The notes under the pieces are model-generated. The model was given only the letters and a program-made list of their open reading frames with translations. It was not told where the DNA came from and did no database searches. 64,000 bases of DNA from Pseudomonas jessenii. GTDB lineage: Bacteria > Pseudomonadota > Gammaproteobacteria > Pseudomonadales > Pseudomonadaceae. This document shows positions 54,056 to 63,971 of the stretch, in pieces; positions within the stretch are counted from its first letter, which is position 1, and the number at the start of each line of letters is the position of its first letter. The stretch spans positions 434,001 to 498,000 of the forward strand of contig NZ_NIWT01000004.1 of NCBI RefSeq assembly GCF_002236115.1. Direction: 5' to 3'. A program made the translations under genes and the position numbers.

Positions 54056-56548
54056 TTACAAAGGTGGGGTGGCGTCGGCTGCATCTTCACTGCGATGCAG
54101 CGCCACCTGACGGATCGACAAACGAATCTCCGCCGGCAATACGCGCTTGGCCGCGCCTTCGGCCAGTTCACCGAGCAGTTCGTGATAGCTCAGCTTGCCC
54201 GCTTCATCGCGCTTGAGCACGTCAAGGTCGAGCATGGTCTGGATGAAGTGGCGGAACAGGCTCTTGTCGAAGAATTCCGGGGCGTTCAGGCCATGCAGGA
54301 TCGACAGGCGTTGGGCCATGACCGTGCACAGGTCTTCCAGTTCTTCGGCGCTGATGCTGTTCTGGCCACTGTTGAGTAGCAGGGACACGGTCATGTAGAA
54401 ACGCTGCAAGGTCTGGGCGATGCTTTTCGACAGCAAGGTCAGCAGCACGAAATGCCGCGAGCTTGGCGCCGGGCGCAAGTACACGTCGTTCTCGAAGCGC
54501 AGCAGGCCTTGCTCGACGAATGCCTCCAGCCATTGATCGATCACCGCATCCAGTTCGTCCAGCGACCAGCGAATGAACAGCTCCGCTTGCAGGTAGGGAT
54601 ACAACGCGCGGGTATAGCGCAGGATCTGTTCGCGACTCATGCGCGAGGCGCTCTGGAAGAAGCTCGCCAGCAACGCCGGCAGCGCGAAGATGTGCAATAC
54701 GTTGTTGCGGTAGTAGGTCATCAGGACGGCGTTTTGTTCGTCCAGATAGAGAATCTTGCCCAGGGCATCGCTTTGCTCGGACAGCAGGTCCATGTCCTTC
54801 ACATGCTCGATCAACGCCCGGCCATCGCCTTCCGGCAAGGTGGTGTGTGGCGAATAGGGGACCTTGCGTAGCAGCGCCAGGTACAGATCCAGCACCCGCG
54901 CCATGGCCCGGTCATCCAGCGCCAATCGGGTGGTCGACAGCAGCGCCAGTGCCACCAGGTTGACCGGGTTGATCGCCGCCGCTTCGTTGAGATGCTGCGC
55001 GACTTTCTCGCCGAGGCGGTTGGTGGTTTCGTTGAGCCAGGCCGGTCTGAACTGCGGGCCGAGCTCCTGTTTGCGCCAGTCCGGCTGTTCGCTGTTGAGG
55101 AATTCCGCCAGTTTGATCGGCTCACCGAAGTTCACCGCCACCTGGCCGAAGCGCTGCTTGAGTGCGCCAATGACTTTGAAAATATCAAAGATCGACTCTT
55201 TCTTCTTGGCCGCACCGCGCAGTTCGCCGAGGTAGGTCCGGCCTTCCAGCACACGCTCATAGCCGATGTACACCGGCACGAAGACGATGGGCATGCGCGA
55301 CGAACGCAGGAAGCTGCGCAGGGTGATCGCCAGCATTCCGGTTTTCGGTTGCAGCATGCGCCCGGTGCGCGAACGGCCACCCTCGACGAAATACTCCACC
55401 GGGAAACCCTTGGTGAACAGGGTGTGCAGGTATTCGTTGAACACCGAGGTGTACAGCGGGTTGCCCTTGAAGGTGCGGCGCATGAAGAACGCACCGCCGC
55501 GACGCAGCAGGCCGCCGATCACCGGCATGTTCAGGTTGATGCCCGCGGCAATGTGCGGCGGGGTCAGACCGTTGCGGAACAATAGATAGGACAGCAGAAG
55601 ATAGTCGATGTGGCTGCGATGGCATGGCACGTAGATCACTTCGTGACCCTGGGCGACCTTCTGCACGCCTTCGATGTGGTTGACCTTGATACCGTCGTAG
55701 ATCTTGTTCCAGAACCAGCTCAGCACCACTTCCATAAAACGGATCGCAGTGTAGGTGTAGTCCGAGGCGATTTCGTTGCCGTAGCGTAGCGCTTGAGCTT
55801 TGGCTTTCTCCGGCGAGATGTTCTCGCGCTCGGCTTCGTCGAGGATCGCTTGTTTGACCTGTGGCTGGTTCAGCAAGCCTTTGACCAGGTTGCGGCGGTG
55901 GGAAATGTCCGGGCCGATTACCGCAGCCTTCAGGTTGCGAAAGTGAACCCGCAGGATGCGCTGGGCCATGCGCACGGTGCGTTCGTGGCCCTTGTCGTGC
56001 TCGATCAGTTCGCGCAGGTGGATCGGCGCGGAGAACTGCACGCGGGTCTTGCGTCCCAGGACGATGACGCTCAGTAACCGACGCAGACGCCCGGTAACGG
56101 CCCAGCTGTCGGCGAACAGGAGTTTCCATGGGCTGTTTTCGCTGTCCGGCGACTGCCCCCAGAACACGCTGACCGGAATGATCTGCGCATCTTCGGCGGC
56201 GTTCTGGCTCAGGGCGCTGACCAGGCGGGTCAGTGTCGGCGGCGCTCCGCGCTTGTCCTGGCGGCCGAGCCAGTCCGGGTCCGGCGTCAGGTAGAAGAAC
56301 GCGGCAGGTTCCAGCAGGTTGCCCACCGATACCGGCAGTACCGGGCGTGGCAGGCCGGCCTTGCTGCATTCGGTGTCGACCACGGCAAGGTCGGTCAGCG
56401 AAGGGTTTTGCAGGACGTAGAACACCGGACGACTGCGGTCGAGGTTGAGGGTGAACGACGACTGGTTGATCGTCTCGGAGCGAACCCAGAGGTACAACAG
56501 TCGGCGCAGGGTGCCAAACACAAGACGGCGGAACGGGGAGCGGGTCAT
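54056..56548 (-). CDS. plsB: Glycerol-3-phosphate 1-O-acyltransferase
   Basis: An 830-residue inner-membrane enzyme that acylates sn-glycerol 3-phosphate at position 1, the first step of phospholipid synthesis. The acyltransferase motifs are in order: [12 protein letters not shown] (HX4D), [50 protein letters not shown]. Length fits PlsB. It is divergent from the cold-shock gene. Confidence 0.95.
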   Translation of the reverse strand: MTRSPFRRLVFGTLRRLLYLWVRSETINQSSFTLNLDRSRPVFYVLQNPSLTDLAVVDTECSKAGLPRPVLPVSVGNLLEPAAFFYLTPDPDWLGRQDKRGAPPTLTRLVSALSQNAAEDAQIIPVSVFWGQSPDSENSPWKLLFADSWAVTGRLRRLLSVIVLGRKTRVQFSAPIHLRELIEHDKGHERTVRMAQRILRVHFRNLKAAVIGPDISHRRNLVKGLLNQPQVKQAILDEAERENISPEKAKAQALRYGNEIASDYTYTAIRFMEVVLSWFWNKIYDGIKVNHIEGVQKVAQGHEVIYVPCHRSHIDYLLLSYLLFRNGLTPPHIAAGINLNMPVIGGLLRRGGAFFMRRTFKGNPLYTSVFNEYLHTLFTKGFPVEYFVEGGRSRTGRMLQPKTGMLAITLRSFLRSSRMPIVFVPVYIGYERVLEGRTYLGELRGAAKKKESIFDIFKVIGALKQRFGQVAVNFGEPIKLAEFLNSEQPDWRKQELGPQFRPAWLNETTNRLGEKVAQHLNEAAAINPVNLVALALLSTTRLALDDRAMARVLDLYLALLRKVPYSPHTTLPEGDGRALIEHVKDMDLLSEQSDALGKILYLDEQNAVLMTYYRNNVLHIFALPALLASFFQSASRMSREQILRYTRALYPYLQAELFIRWSLDELDAVIDQWLEAFVEQGLLRFENDVYLRPAPSSRHFVLLTLLSKSIAQTLQRFYMTVSLLLNSGQNSISAEELEDLCTVMAQRLSILHGLNAPEFFDKSLFRHFIQTMLDLDVLKRDEAGKLSYHELLGELAEGAAKRVLPAEIRLSIRQVALHRSEDAADATPPL

Positions 56549-56650
56549 ACGGCTTCTGCGTGAGTGAATAAAACCGAGCGTTTGCTCGGGAGGCCGATAG
56601 TGTGCCGGATTCGCTGAAAATCGGCAAAAAAGCGCGAAAGTAAACTCTTG

Positions 56651-56678
56651 TTGAGAGTTTTAACGTCTGTCATATACT
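56651..56678 (+). promoter_or_regulatory. Sigma-70 promoter of the cold-shock gene
   Basis: TTGAGA (56651-56656), 16 bases, then TATACT (56673-56678). Transcription from about 56685 would give a 100-base leader, the length usual for cold-shock mRNAs whose 5' ends fold in a temperature-dependent way. Confidence 0.65.
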
Positions 56679-56784
56679 CGGCGCTCTGTCGCCGTTGCCC
56701 TCATGGGACCGGTATGCGCAGGCTGACGTTCCCGAGGCTTTCCTGCGAAAAGCCCGACCAATAATAAAAAGGGAGTATGAACAA

Positions 56785-56994
56785 ATGGCAACACGCGAAA
56801 CCGGCAACGTGAAGTGGTTCAACGACGCCAAGGGCTACGGCTTCATCCAGCGCGAGGACGGGGTGGACGTGTTCGTGCACTACCGCGCGATTCGTGGCGA
56901 AGGCCACCGTTCGCTGACCGAAGGCCAGCAGGTCGAATATGCGGTGGTGGAAGGGCAGAAAGGGTTGCAGGCTGAGGATGTTGTAGGTCTGTAA
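56785..56994 (+). CDS. Cold-shock domain protein
   Basis: A 69-residue single OB-fold nucleic-acid-binding protein. RNP1 KGYGFIQ and RNP2 VFVHY are present, with the opening [10 protein letters not shown]. It acts as an RNA chaperone or antiterminator. The ATG at 56785 follows AAAAGGGAGTATGAACAA; the frame open from 56695 is leader sequence. It is divergent from plsB. Confidence 0.93.
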   Translation: MATRETGNVKWFNDAKGYGFIQREDGVDVFVHYRAIRGEGHRSLTEGQQVEYAVVEGQKGLQAEDVVGL

Positions 56995-57021
56995 CCAGAA
57001 TCTTCAGAACGCCCAAAAACA

Positions 57022-57113
57022 CTGTGGGAGCGAGCTTGCTCGCGATAGCGGTCTGACATTCAACATGGATGTTGACTGAAAGGGCCTCATCGCGAGCAAG
57101 CTCGCTCCCACAG
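57022..57113. repeat. REPIN-type inverted REP pair
   Basis: CTGTGGGAGCGAGCTTGCTC and complement flank a loop with CATTCAACATGGATGTTGACTG, itself a small dyad (CAACAT/ATGTTG). It lies between the cold-shock and 125-residue protein genes, which converge here. Confidence 0.9.
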
Positions 57114-57130
57114 GTTTGGTGTGTAGGTTT

Positions 57131-57508
57131 TTACGCGGTTTTCCAGGTGATTTCTTCTTCACCATCGGCGCTGATGCGAATCCAGCGGTCCGCCGTCTCT
57201 TCACCTTCTTCCTCGACCCAGGTGCCCGGTGCACAACGCACTTCCACGTTGAGCGCGGCAAACGCGGCGCGGGCGCAGGCGATGTCGTCGTCCCATGGGG
57301 TCTGGTCGCTTTCCAGATACAGGCTGTTCCATTTGCCGACCGCTTTTGGCAGCCAGGTCACTGGCACGTTGCCAGCCTTGCACTTGTAGGTCTGGCCCTT
57401 CTGGACCCAATCGGTGCACGGACCCAATGCCGCACCGAGCCAGGCGGCAATGGCTTTGTGGTCGACGTCGGCGTCTTTCAGGTAAATCTCGATATCGGGT
57501 TGGCGCAT
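57131..57508 (-). CDS. Conserved hypothetical protein, 125 residues
   Basis: A small acidic cytoplasmic protein, MRQPDIEIYLKDADVDHKAIAAWLGAALGPC at the start and PGTWVEEEGEETADRWIRISADGEEEITWK at the end, with four aromatic-flanked Trp positions. Family not recognised. The start at 57508 follows GCAGTGAGGACATCC. Co-oriented with and downstream of rlmA. Confidence 0.75.
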   Translation of the reverse strand: MRQPDIEIYLKDADVDHKAIAAWLGAALGPCTDWVQKGQTYKCKAGNVPVTWLPKAVGKWNSLYLESDQTPWDDDIACARAAFAALNVEVRCAPGTWVEEEGEETADRWIRISADGEEEITWKTA

Positions 57509-57589
57509 GGATGTCCTCACTGCGGGTCTGAAAAATCCATTCGCGGATTTAGCCGGTCTTGAGCATTTGCCCGAGACCAAAAATTAAGG

Positions 57590-58399
57590 TTATTGAAGTA
57601 CGAAATAATCGTAGCGCATCGATACGGTGACCTCGAACGGCTCGGCCTGCTCGATAACGGCAGCACGGCGCTCGGCACTGGCGCGCCAGCCGTGGGGCGT
57701 CATGGCCAGCAGGTTCGCCCGGTCCTGACCGCTTTCCAGCGTCAGTTTGAATTCCAGGGTTTCGCTGTGGGCCAGCGCCATGCCTCCCGGCACCAGGGCC
57801 AGGTGCTTGTCGTCAGTGTATTCACGGACTTCGTCGTACAGCCGCTCGCGCAGTTCCATCAGGTGGCCGCTGGTCGGCCCGACTTTCATCAGGCCGCCGC
57901 CAACACTGAGCAGGCGCTTGGCTTCTTCCCAATCCAGCGGGCTGAAGACGCTGGCCAGGAACTGGCAACTGCCGGAAGCCAACGGCACCCGCGCCATGCT
58001 GGCGATCAACCAGGTCAGCTGTGGGTTGCGTTTGCAGGCGCGTTTGACTGCTTCGCGGGAGATGTCCAGGGCATAACCTTCGGCATCTGGCAGGGCCTCG
58101 GCGATTTGCGCGGTGTAGTAACCCTCGCCACAACCGATGTCCAGCCAGTGCTGTGGTGCATAACTGGCAGCCAGCTCCGCCAGACGCTTGGCCACCGGGG
58201 CGTAGTGCCCGGCATTCAGGAAGTCGCGGCGGGCTTCGACCATCGCCTGGTTATCCCCAGGGTCACGGCTGTTCTTGTGCTGCACCGGCAACAGGTTCAA
58301 GTAACCCTGGCGCGCACGGTCGAAACGATGCCCGGCGGGGCAGGCCACGCCGTTGTCCACCGCATTGAGCGGCTCACTGCAGATCGGGCACGCAAGCAT
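57590..58399 (-). CDS. rlmA: 23S rRNA (guanine-745-N1)-methyltransferase
   Basis: A 269-residue methyltransferase modifying G745-type positions of 23S rRNA. The N-terminal zinc finger C4-x2-C7...C20-x3-H24 is intact (LACPICSEP, VACPAGHRFD). The SAM-binding WLDIGCGEGYYTAQIAEALP follows, then the family DPLDW-like VFSPLDWEEAKRLL. It shares one base with the dapE stop region (start at 58399, dapE ends at 58399), so translation is coupled. Confidence 0.92.
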   Translation of the reverse strand: MLACPICSEPLNAVDNGVACPAGHRFDRARQGYLNLLPVQHKNSRDPGDNQAMVEARRDFLNAGHYAPVAKRLAELAASYAPQHWLDIGCGEGYYTAQIAEALPDAEGYALDISREAVKRACKRNPQLTWLIASMARVPLASGSCQFLASVFSPLDWEEAKRLLSVGGGLMKVGPTSGHLMELRERLYDEVREYTDDKHLALVPGGMALAHSETLEFKLTLESGQDRANLLAMTPHGWRASAERRAAVIEQAEPFEVTVSMRYDYFVLQ

Positions 58400-59550
58400 C
58401 AGGCGAGCAACTTGATCAGGGTCTGGTAGTAGATTTCGGTCAGCACGTCGAGATCGGCTGCCAGCACGCGTTCGTTGACCTGGTGGATGGTCGCGTTGAC
58501 CGGGCCCAGCTCAACCACCTGGGTACCCATGGTCGCGATGAAACGGCCATCGGAGGTACCACCGCTGGTGGACGCCTTGGTTTCACGACCGGTGATGTCC
58601 TTGATGCTCGCCGATACCGCGTCGAGTAGCGCGCCAGGTTCGGTGAGGAACGGCAGGCCGGACAGCGCCCAGTCGATGTGCCAGTCCAGGCCATGCTTGT
58701 CGAGGATGTCGGCGACACGCTTTTGCAGGCCTTCGACCGTCGATTCGGTGGAGAAACGGAAGTTGAACACGGCCACCAGGTCACCCGGGATCACGTTGGT
58801 CGCACCGGTGCCGGAGTTGACGTTGGAGATCTGGAAACTGGTCGGCGGGAAGAAATCGTTACCGTGGTCCCAGTGCTCGGCAGCCAGTTCGGCCAGAGCC
58901 GGGGCAGCGAGGTGGATCGGGTTCTTGGCCAGGTGCGGGTAGGCCACGTGGCCTTGCACACCGCGCACGGTCAGTTTGGCGCCGAGGGAGCCGCGACGAC
59001 CGTTCTTGACCACGTCACCTACCAGGGTGGTGCTCGACGGTTCGCCGACGATGCACCAGTCCAGACGTTCCTTGCGTGCGGCGAGGCGTTCGACCACGGC
59101 CTTGGTGCCGTGGTGCGCCGGGCCTTCTTCGTCGCTGGTGATCAGGAACGCGACTTTGCCTTTGTGATTCGGGTAGTCGGTGACAAAACGCTCGGAGGCG
59201 ACGGTCATGGCGGCGAGGCTGCCTTTCATGTCGGCGGCGCCACGACCGCAGAGCATGCCGTGTTCGTCGATCAGCGCGTTGAACGGTTCGATCTGCCAGG
59301 CCGCCACCGGGCCGGTCGGGACCACGTCGGTGTGGCCGGCAAAGCACAGCACCGGACCGTCGTCCTGGCCGTGGGTGGCCCAGAAGTTATCCACATCTTC
59401 GATGCGCATCGGTTCCAGGGTGAAACCGGCATCGCCCAGGCGCTGCATCATCTGCTTCTGGCAATCGGCGTCGATCGGCGTCACGGACGGACGGCGGATC
59501 AGGTCGATGGCGAGTTGGAGGGTCGGCGAAAGGTCGGCGTGGGCCGTCAT
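58399..59550 (-). CDS. dapE: Succinyl-diaminopimelate desuccinylase
   Basis: A 383-residue M20-family zinc enzyme in lysine/meso-DAP synthesis, cleaving N-succinyl-LL-2,6-diaminopimelate. Metal-site segments [27 protein letters not shown] and [14 protein letters not shown] are all present, as is the C-terminal SGGTSDGRF and NATIHQVNE with the last zinc ligand. Length fits DapE. It lies upstream of rlmA and downstream of ndvB, the order I recall from P. aeruginosa. Confidence 0.96.
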   Translation of the reverse strand: MTAHADLSPTLQLAIDLIRRPSVTPIDADCQKQMMQRLGDAGFTLEPMRIEDVDNFWATHGQDDGPVLCFAGHTDVVPTGPVAAWQIEPFNALIDEHGMLCGRGAADMKGSLAAMTVASERFVTDYPNHKGKVAFLITSDEEGPAHHGTKAVVERLAARKERLDWCIVGEPSSTTLVGDVVKNGRRGSLGAKLTVRGVQGHVAYPHLAKNPIHLAAPALAELAAEHWDHGNDFFPPTSFQISNVNSGTGATNVIPGDLVAVFNFRFSTESTVEGLQKRVADILDKHGLDWHIDWALSGLPFLTEPGALLDAVSASIKDITGRETKASTSGGTSDGRFIATMGTQVVELGPVNATIHQVNERVLAADLDVLTEIYYQTLIKLLA

Positions 59551-59589
59551 GGAAAACTCCGAAAATCATGAATGTGGGCGCGGGCTAAA

Positions 59590-59681
59590 TGTGGGAGCGA
59601 GCTTGCTCGCGATGGCGTTGTGTCAGTCAACATAAACTTTGATTGTTACATCGCAATCGCGAGCAAGCTCGCTCCCACAGG
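59590..59681. repeat. REPIN-type inverted REP pair
   Basis: TGTGGGAGCGAGCTTGCTCG and complement, with a loop containing GTCAGTCAACATAAACTTTGATTG. It lies upstream of dapE, between it and the ndvB terminator. Confidence 0.9.
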
Positions 59682-59745
59682 TATCGGGTTCGTTCTGTAA
59701 ACCCCGACACGCCAGGCCCCGCAAAATGGCGCTTATCTTAAAGCA

Positions 59746-59770
59746 AAACGGCGACCATTGGCCGCCGTTT
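59746..59770 (-). terminator. Rho-independent terminator of ndvB
   Basis: On the minus strand AAACGGCG pairs with CGCCGTTT around a 9-base loop, followed by TGCTTTAAG. It begins 18 bases after the ndvB stop. Confidence 0.8.
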
Positions 59771-59787
59771 AGTGCATCCGCGCAGAT

Positions 59788-62379
59788 TTAGACGACAGGT
59801 GCCGTTTCAGGCTCGGCGGCCGGTTTCGGCAGCGACGACAGGAACGCCATGATCAGCGCCGCGACGTACGGCAGCGACTGCACCAGCAGCATGATGACCC
59901 AGAAGCGCATGTCGTTGCTCGGCATGCCGTTCACCAGGTAGATCCCCAGGGCCGCGCTCCACAACAGCAGCATGATGAACATCTCTTCCCGGGCTTCGGA
60001 AATCGCCACCCAGAAGCCGTGGTTGTCGGCATTCTTCGGCGTACGGAAGAACGGAATGCTGCTGGTGAAGAAACCGTACAGCACCGCTTTGGCGATGGTG
60101 TGGGACAACGCCAGACCGGCCAGTGCCGCGCAGAAGGCATCCTTCAGATTGACCCCGACCGCACGACGGTAGAGGAAGATGATCTTGGCGACCTTGAACA
60201 CGAACAGCGCCAATGGCGGGATTGCGAAGATCAGCAGCGGCGGATCGACCCGTTGCGGCACGATGATCATTGCCGCCGACCACAGCAGCGCGCCAACGGT
60301 GAAGAAGATGTTCATGCCGTCCGCCACCCACGGCAACCAGCCCGCGAGGAAGTGGTAGCGCTGGCCACGTGTCAGCTCGGTGTCTTTGCCGCGCAGCAGG
60401 CTGGCGGTGTGGCGCTTGATGATCTGGATTGCTCCGTAGGCCCAGCGGAAACGCTGTTTCTTGAAGTCGATGAAGGTATCGGGCATCAGGCCCTTGCCGT
60501 AGCTGGTGTGGTAATACGCTGCCGACAGGCCTTTTTCGAATACCCGCAGGCCCAGTTCGGCGTCTTCACAGATGCACCAGTCGGCCCAGCCCAGCTCTTC
60601 GAGCACCGAGCGACGGGTCATGGTCATGGTGCCGTGCTGGATGATCGCGTCGCGGTCGTTGCGGGTGACCATGCCGATGTGGAAGAAGCCTTTGTATTCC
60701 GCGTAGCAGAGCTTCTTGAAGGTGCTTTCGTTCTGGTCGCGGTAATCCTGCGGCGACTGCACCACGGCGATTTTCGGGTCGGCGAAGTGCGGCACCATGT
60801 GCTTGAGCCAGTTCGGGTGCACGCAGTAATCGGAGTCGATCACTGCGATCACTTCGGCGTCCTTGGCGGTGTGCGGGATCAGGTAGTTCAGCGCGCCGCC
60901 CTTGAAGCCGGCCAGTGGTGCCACGTGGAAGAACTTGAAGCGCGGGCCGAGGGTTTCGCAATAATCGCGCACCGGTTCCCAGACAGCCGGGTCCTTGGTG
61001 TTGTTGTCGATGATCAGGACTTCGAAGTCCGGATAGTCGAGGTTGGCCAGGGCGTTGAGGGTCTGTTTGACCATCTCCGGCGGCTCGTTGTAGCAGGGCA
61101 CGTGAATCGACACCTTCGGGCGGTAGCTGGAGTCGCCTTCCACCGGCAGGAACTCGCGCCGGCGCTTGTGCACCCACACCGCTTCGGCCAGTTCATGGGC
61201 TTCGGTCAGCAGCACGATAAACACCCCGAGCGCACCGAGGGCGAGCAAGAAGCCCACCGTCAGGCTGAACCAGGTGCTGTATTGCTGGCTGTAGTCGTAA
61301 CCGATCCACACCAGCACCGAACCACACAGGAACGCAATGAAGGTCAGGAAGGTACGGCCACGCTGGCGCAGGGCCGAGCCGTCGATCATCAGCAGGGTCA
61401 GCGACAACAGCGCCAATACCACCGAACCAATGGCCAACACGCGCCATTGCGGAATCGCCACCACCGGGCCTTCGAAGTTGAACTTCTGCTGGCGCGCGGC
61501 GTTGAACACGCCCCAGTAGGCGCCGACGGAACCTTCGTCGCTGGCTTTCCACGGCTGGTCAAACGCTTCGATCACGAAGTAGTTGAAGCCCTGGCGATTG
61601 AGCTTGTTGACCAGGGTTCGCAGATAAATCGCCTGGTCCGCCGGGGAGGCGTCGGCGCCACCACGCATGCGGCCGTTGCTCGGCCAGCCCACCTCGGACA
61701 GCAGCAGTGGTTTTTTCGGGAACATCTTTTTCAGGTCGCGGGCGCGGTCGAGGACGAACTGCCCGGCCTTGTCCATCGGAACGAATTCCCAGTAAGGCAG
61801 GACGTGCGCGGCAATCAGGTCGACGTGCTTGGCCAGTTCCGGGTGTTCTTCCCACACGTGCCACTGTTCGGACGTGGTCACCGGCACTTTCACGGCGGCA
61901 CGCACGCGATCGAGCATGACGCTGAGTTCCTGGGCGGTGATTTCCTTGCGGTAAATGGCCTCGTTGCCGACCACCACACGAACCACGCTGCGCGAGGAGT
62001 TGGCGATTTCAATGGCACGGGTGATTTCCCGTTCGTTGCGTTCCAGGTCCGGGCTGATCCAGATCCCCAGGGTCACCCGCAAGCCGAACTCTTCCGCCAG
62101 TTTCGGGATGTTCTGCAGCGTGCCGTCGACCGAGTAGATGCGGATGTTGTCCGTCAGCTTGCTCATGATCTCCAGGTCGCGACGCATTTGATCGTCGGTC
62201 GGGTACTGGTCTTTCTGCGGGAACTGGCCCTGCTGGAATGGCGAGTACGAGAAGCCGGAGATCTGTTCAGGCCAGTTGGGGGCGGTGACCGGGCGGTTGA
62301 TCAGCGCCCAGAAGCCGGTAAACAAGGCTGCGATGGCGAGCACCACGACCAGGTTGAGTCCAAATTTACGCGATGACAT
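59788..62379 (-). CDS. ndvB: GH17-GT2 membrane glucan synthase, NdvB-like
   Basis: An 863-residue inner-membrane enzyme. After an N-terminal helix, residues about 35-300 form a GH17-like glucanosyl domain (SYSPFQQGQFPQKDQYPTDDQM, VVVGNEAIYRKE, LLSEVGWPSNGRM). Several helices follow, then a GT2 domain (VSIHVPCYNEPPEMVKQTL, VIDSDYCVHPNW, KKQRFRWAYGA, the QxxRW motif) and C-terminal helices. In P. aeruginosa NdvB makes cyclic beta-1,3-glucans linked to antibiotic sequestration in biofilms. The start at 62379 gives the family N-terminus; the longer frame to 62433 is possible. Next to dapE, as in PAO1. Confidence 0.9.
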   Translation of the reverse strand: MSSRKFGLNLVVVLAIAALFTGFWALINRPVTAPNWPEQISGFSYSPFQQGQFPQKDQYPTDDQMRRDLEIMSKLTDNIRIYSVDGTLQNIPKLAEEFGLRVTLGIWISPDLERNEREITRAIEIANSSRSVVRVVVGNEAIYRKEITAQELSVMLDRVRAAVKVPVTTSEQWHVWEEHPELAKHVDLIAAHVLPYWEFVPMDKAGQFVLDRARDLKKMFPKKPLLLSEVGWPSNGRMRGGADASPADQAIYLRTLVNKLNRQGFNYFVIEAFDQPWKASDEGSVGAYWGVFNAARQQKFNFEGPVVAIPQWRVLAIGSVVLALLSLTLLMIDGSALRQRGRTFLTFIAFLCGSVLVWIGYDYSQQYSTWFSLTVGFLLALGALGVFIVLLTEAHELAEAVWVHKRRREFLPVEGDSSYRPKVSIHVPCYNEPPEMVKQTLNALANLDYPDFEVLIIDNNTKDPAVWEPVRDYCETLGPRFKFFHVAPLAGFKGGALNYLIPHTAKDAEVIAVIDSDYCVHPNWLKHMVPHFADPKIAVVQSPQDYRDQNESTFKKLCYAEYKGFFHIGMVTRNDRDAIIQHGTMTMTRRSVLEELGWADWCICEDAELGLRVFEKGLSAAYYHTSYGKGLMPDTFIDFKKQRFRWAYGAIQIIKRHTASLLRGKDTELTRGQRYHFLAGWLPWVADGMNIFFTVGALLWSAAMIIVPQRVDPPLLIFAIPPLALFVFKVAKIIFLYRRAVGVNLKDAFCAALAGLALSHTIAKAVLYGFFTSSIPFFRTPKNADNHGFWVAISEAREEMFIMLLLWSAALGIYLVNGMPSNDMRFWVIMLLVQSLPYVAALIMAFLSSLPKPAAEPETAPVV

Positions 62380-62617
62380 AGTTATTTCGGGTTCCAAAGA
62401 CTGTGGAACGAAGGAACGGTTGGCGGTCGCCAAGGGGCGCGCATCCTACACCGGGCATTCTCTGGTCGTACAGCGGACAGGGAATTGCCGGACATTGGGC
62501 AATCCAAGTCGGTTTAAGTTCTTTCTTTAGAGCGTGTAGGACGAATCTTTGTTCGATGTATTTTTCGTGGATGTTGCCCGTTCATAGCGCAATGATGCTC
62601 TTGGGCGCCGACGGCCC

Positions 62618-62623
62618 TATAAT
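62618..62623 (+). promoter_or_regulatory. Likely -10 box of tcdA
   Basis: A perfect TATAAT 27 bases before the tcdA start. The -35 is poorly defined (ATGCTC or TTGGGC), so only the -10 is proposed. Confidence 0.4.
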
Positions 62624-62649
62624 GCGCGCCGGTTTTTGGGGTAATGGTC

Positions 62650-63462
62650 ATGAGTACAGAAGATCCGCGGTTTGCTGGCATCGCCCGCTTGTATGGCATT
62701 GAAGGCCTTGAGCGCCTGAAAGCGGCCCATGTGGCGATCGTGGGCGTCGGTGGCGTCGGTTCCTGGGCGGCGGAAGCCATGGCCCGTTGTGGTGTTGGCG
62801 AAATTTCGCTGTTCGACCTCGATGACGTCTGCGTCAGCAACGCCAACCGCCAGTTGCACGCGCTGGACAGCACGGTGGGCAAGCCCAAGGTCGAGGTGAT
62901 GGCCGAGCGTCTGCGCGGGATCAACCCGGACTGCACGGTGCATGCGGTGCCTGACTTCGTTACCCGCGACACCATGGCCGAGTACATCACGCCGAACATC
63001 GACTGCGTGATCGACTGCATCGACAGCGTCAATGCCAAGGCCGCGCTGATCGCCTGGTGCAAGCGGCGCAAGATCCAGATCATCACCACCGGCGGCGCGG
63101 GCGGGCAGATTGACCCGACGTTGATCCAGGTCTGCGACCTCAATCGCACGTTCAATGATCCATTGGCGTCGAAGGTGCGCTCCACGCTGCGCCGCGACTA
63201 CGGCTTCTCACGCACCGTGACCCGCCACTACAGCGTGCCGTGCGTGTTTTCCACCGAGCAACTGCGCTACCCGAAACCGGACGGCAGCATTTGCCTGCAG
63301 AAGAGTTTTGTCGGTGATGGCGTGAAGCTCGACTGTGCTGGCGGGTTTGGCGCAGTGATGATGGTGACGGCGACGTTTGGCATGGTCGCGGCGACCAAGG
63401 CTGTGGACAAGATTGTCGCGGGTGTGCGGCGGCCGGCGGAGCGGGTCAAACCGCAGGTTTAG
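62650..63462 (+). CDS. tcdA: tRNA threonylcarbamoyladenosine dehydratase
   Basis: A 270-residue E1-like enzyme that uses ATP to convert t6A37 of tRNA to its cyclic form ct6A. The ATP-binding VAIVGVGGVGSWAAEAMARCGVG, acidic LFDLDDVCVSNANRQ and GGAGGQIDPTLIQ are typical. The start at 62650 is preferred to 62644 because GGGG is correctly spaced. It lies in the csd neighbourhood (csdE and csdA converge on it), as in E. coli csdA-csdE-csdL. The window thus holds two t6A-pathway genes, tsaB and tcdA. Confidence 0.95.
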   Translation: MSTEDPRFAGIARLYGIEGLERLKAAHVAIVGVGGVGSWAAEAMARCGVGEISLFDLDDVCVSNANRQLHALDSTVGKPKVEVMAERLRGINPDCTVHAVPDFVTRDTMAEYITPNIDCVIDCIDSVNAKAALIAWCKRRKIQIITTGGAGGQIDPTLIQVCDLNRTFNDPLASKVRSTLRRDYGFSRTVTRHYSVPCVFSTEQLRYPKPDGSICLQKSFVGDGVKLDCAGGFGAVMMVTATFGMVAATKAVDKIVAGVRRPAERVKPQV

Positions 63463-63481
63463 TCGGTGTGGCTGAAGGCCT

Positions 63482-63549
63482 CATCGCGAGCAAGCTCGCT
63501 CCCACATTGGAATGCGTTCCTCCTGTGGGAGCGGGCTTGCCCGCGATGG
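63482..63549. repeat. REP pair with two arm types
   Basis: CATCGCGAGCAAGCTCGCTC faces GGAGCGGGCTTGCCCGCGAT with about 25 bases between. A GGGCTGCGAAGCAGCCC palindrome follows at once (63547-63563). It lies between the convergent tcdA and csdE genes. Confidence 0.88.
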
Positions 63550-63566
63550 GCTGCGAAGCAGCCCTC

Positions 63567-63971
63567 TTATTGAGCCAACTCCCGCATCCGCTGAAGCACC
63601 GCATTCAAGCCATTGCTGCGGGACTCGGACAACTGCCGTCCCAACCCCAGTTGATTGAACCAGTCCGGCAAATCCACCTGCTGCAACTCGGCCGCGGACA
63701 AGCCGTTGACCCGCGCCAGCAGCAACGCCACCAACCCGCGAATCAACCGTGCATCACTGTTGGCGCTGAACTGCCAATGACCGTCGCGCAACTCGCCCAC
63801 CAGCCACACCTGGCTTTCACAGCCGTGTACCCGATTGGCGTCGCACATTTGCGTGTCGCTCAACGCGGGCAGGCGCTCGCCCCATTGCATCAGCAGGCGT
63901 GCGCGTTGTTCCCAGCCTGCCGCTTTCTGAAAGATATCGAGTGCCGTAACGGCATCGGCAGGCAGGTTCAT
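63567..63971 (-). CDS. csdE: Sulfur acceptor protein CsdE (SufE family)
   Basis: A 134-residue SufE-fold protein that accepts persulfide sulfur from the cysteine desulfurase CsdA. The acceptor Cys is C51 in RVHGCESQVW; the family segments GERLPALSDTQMCDANRV and DSDARLIRGLVALLLARVNGL-like region are present. Its ATG overlaps the stop of the upstream gene (ATGA). Assignment as CsdE rather than SufE rests on the neighbouring tcdA and the remaining csdA codons. Confidence 0.9.
   Translation of the reverse strand: MNLPADAVTALDIFQKAAGWEQRARLLMQWGERLPALSDTQMCDANRVHGCESQVWLVGELRDGHWQFSANSDARLIRGLVALLLARVNGLSAAELQQVDLPDWFNQLGLGRQLSESRSNGLNAVLQRMRELAQ

Noticed and set aside
60019..62376. 785-codon open frame on the plus strand across ndvB
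   Set aside because: A mirror of the ndvB coding frame, with His/Gln/Val-rich translation and no recognisable domain.
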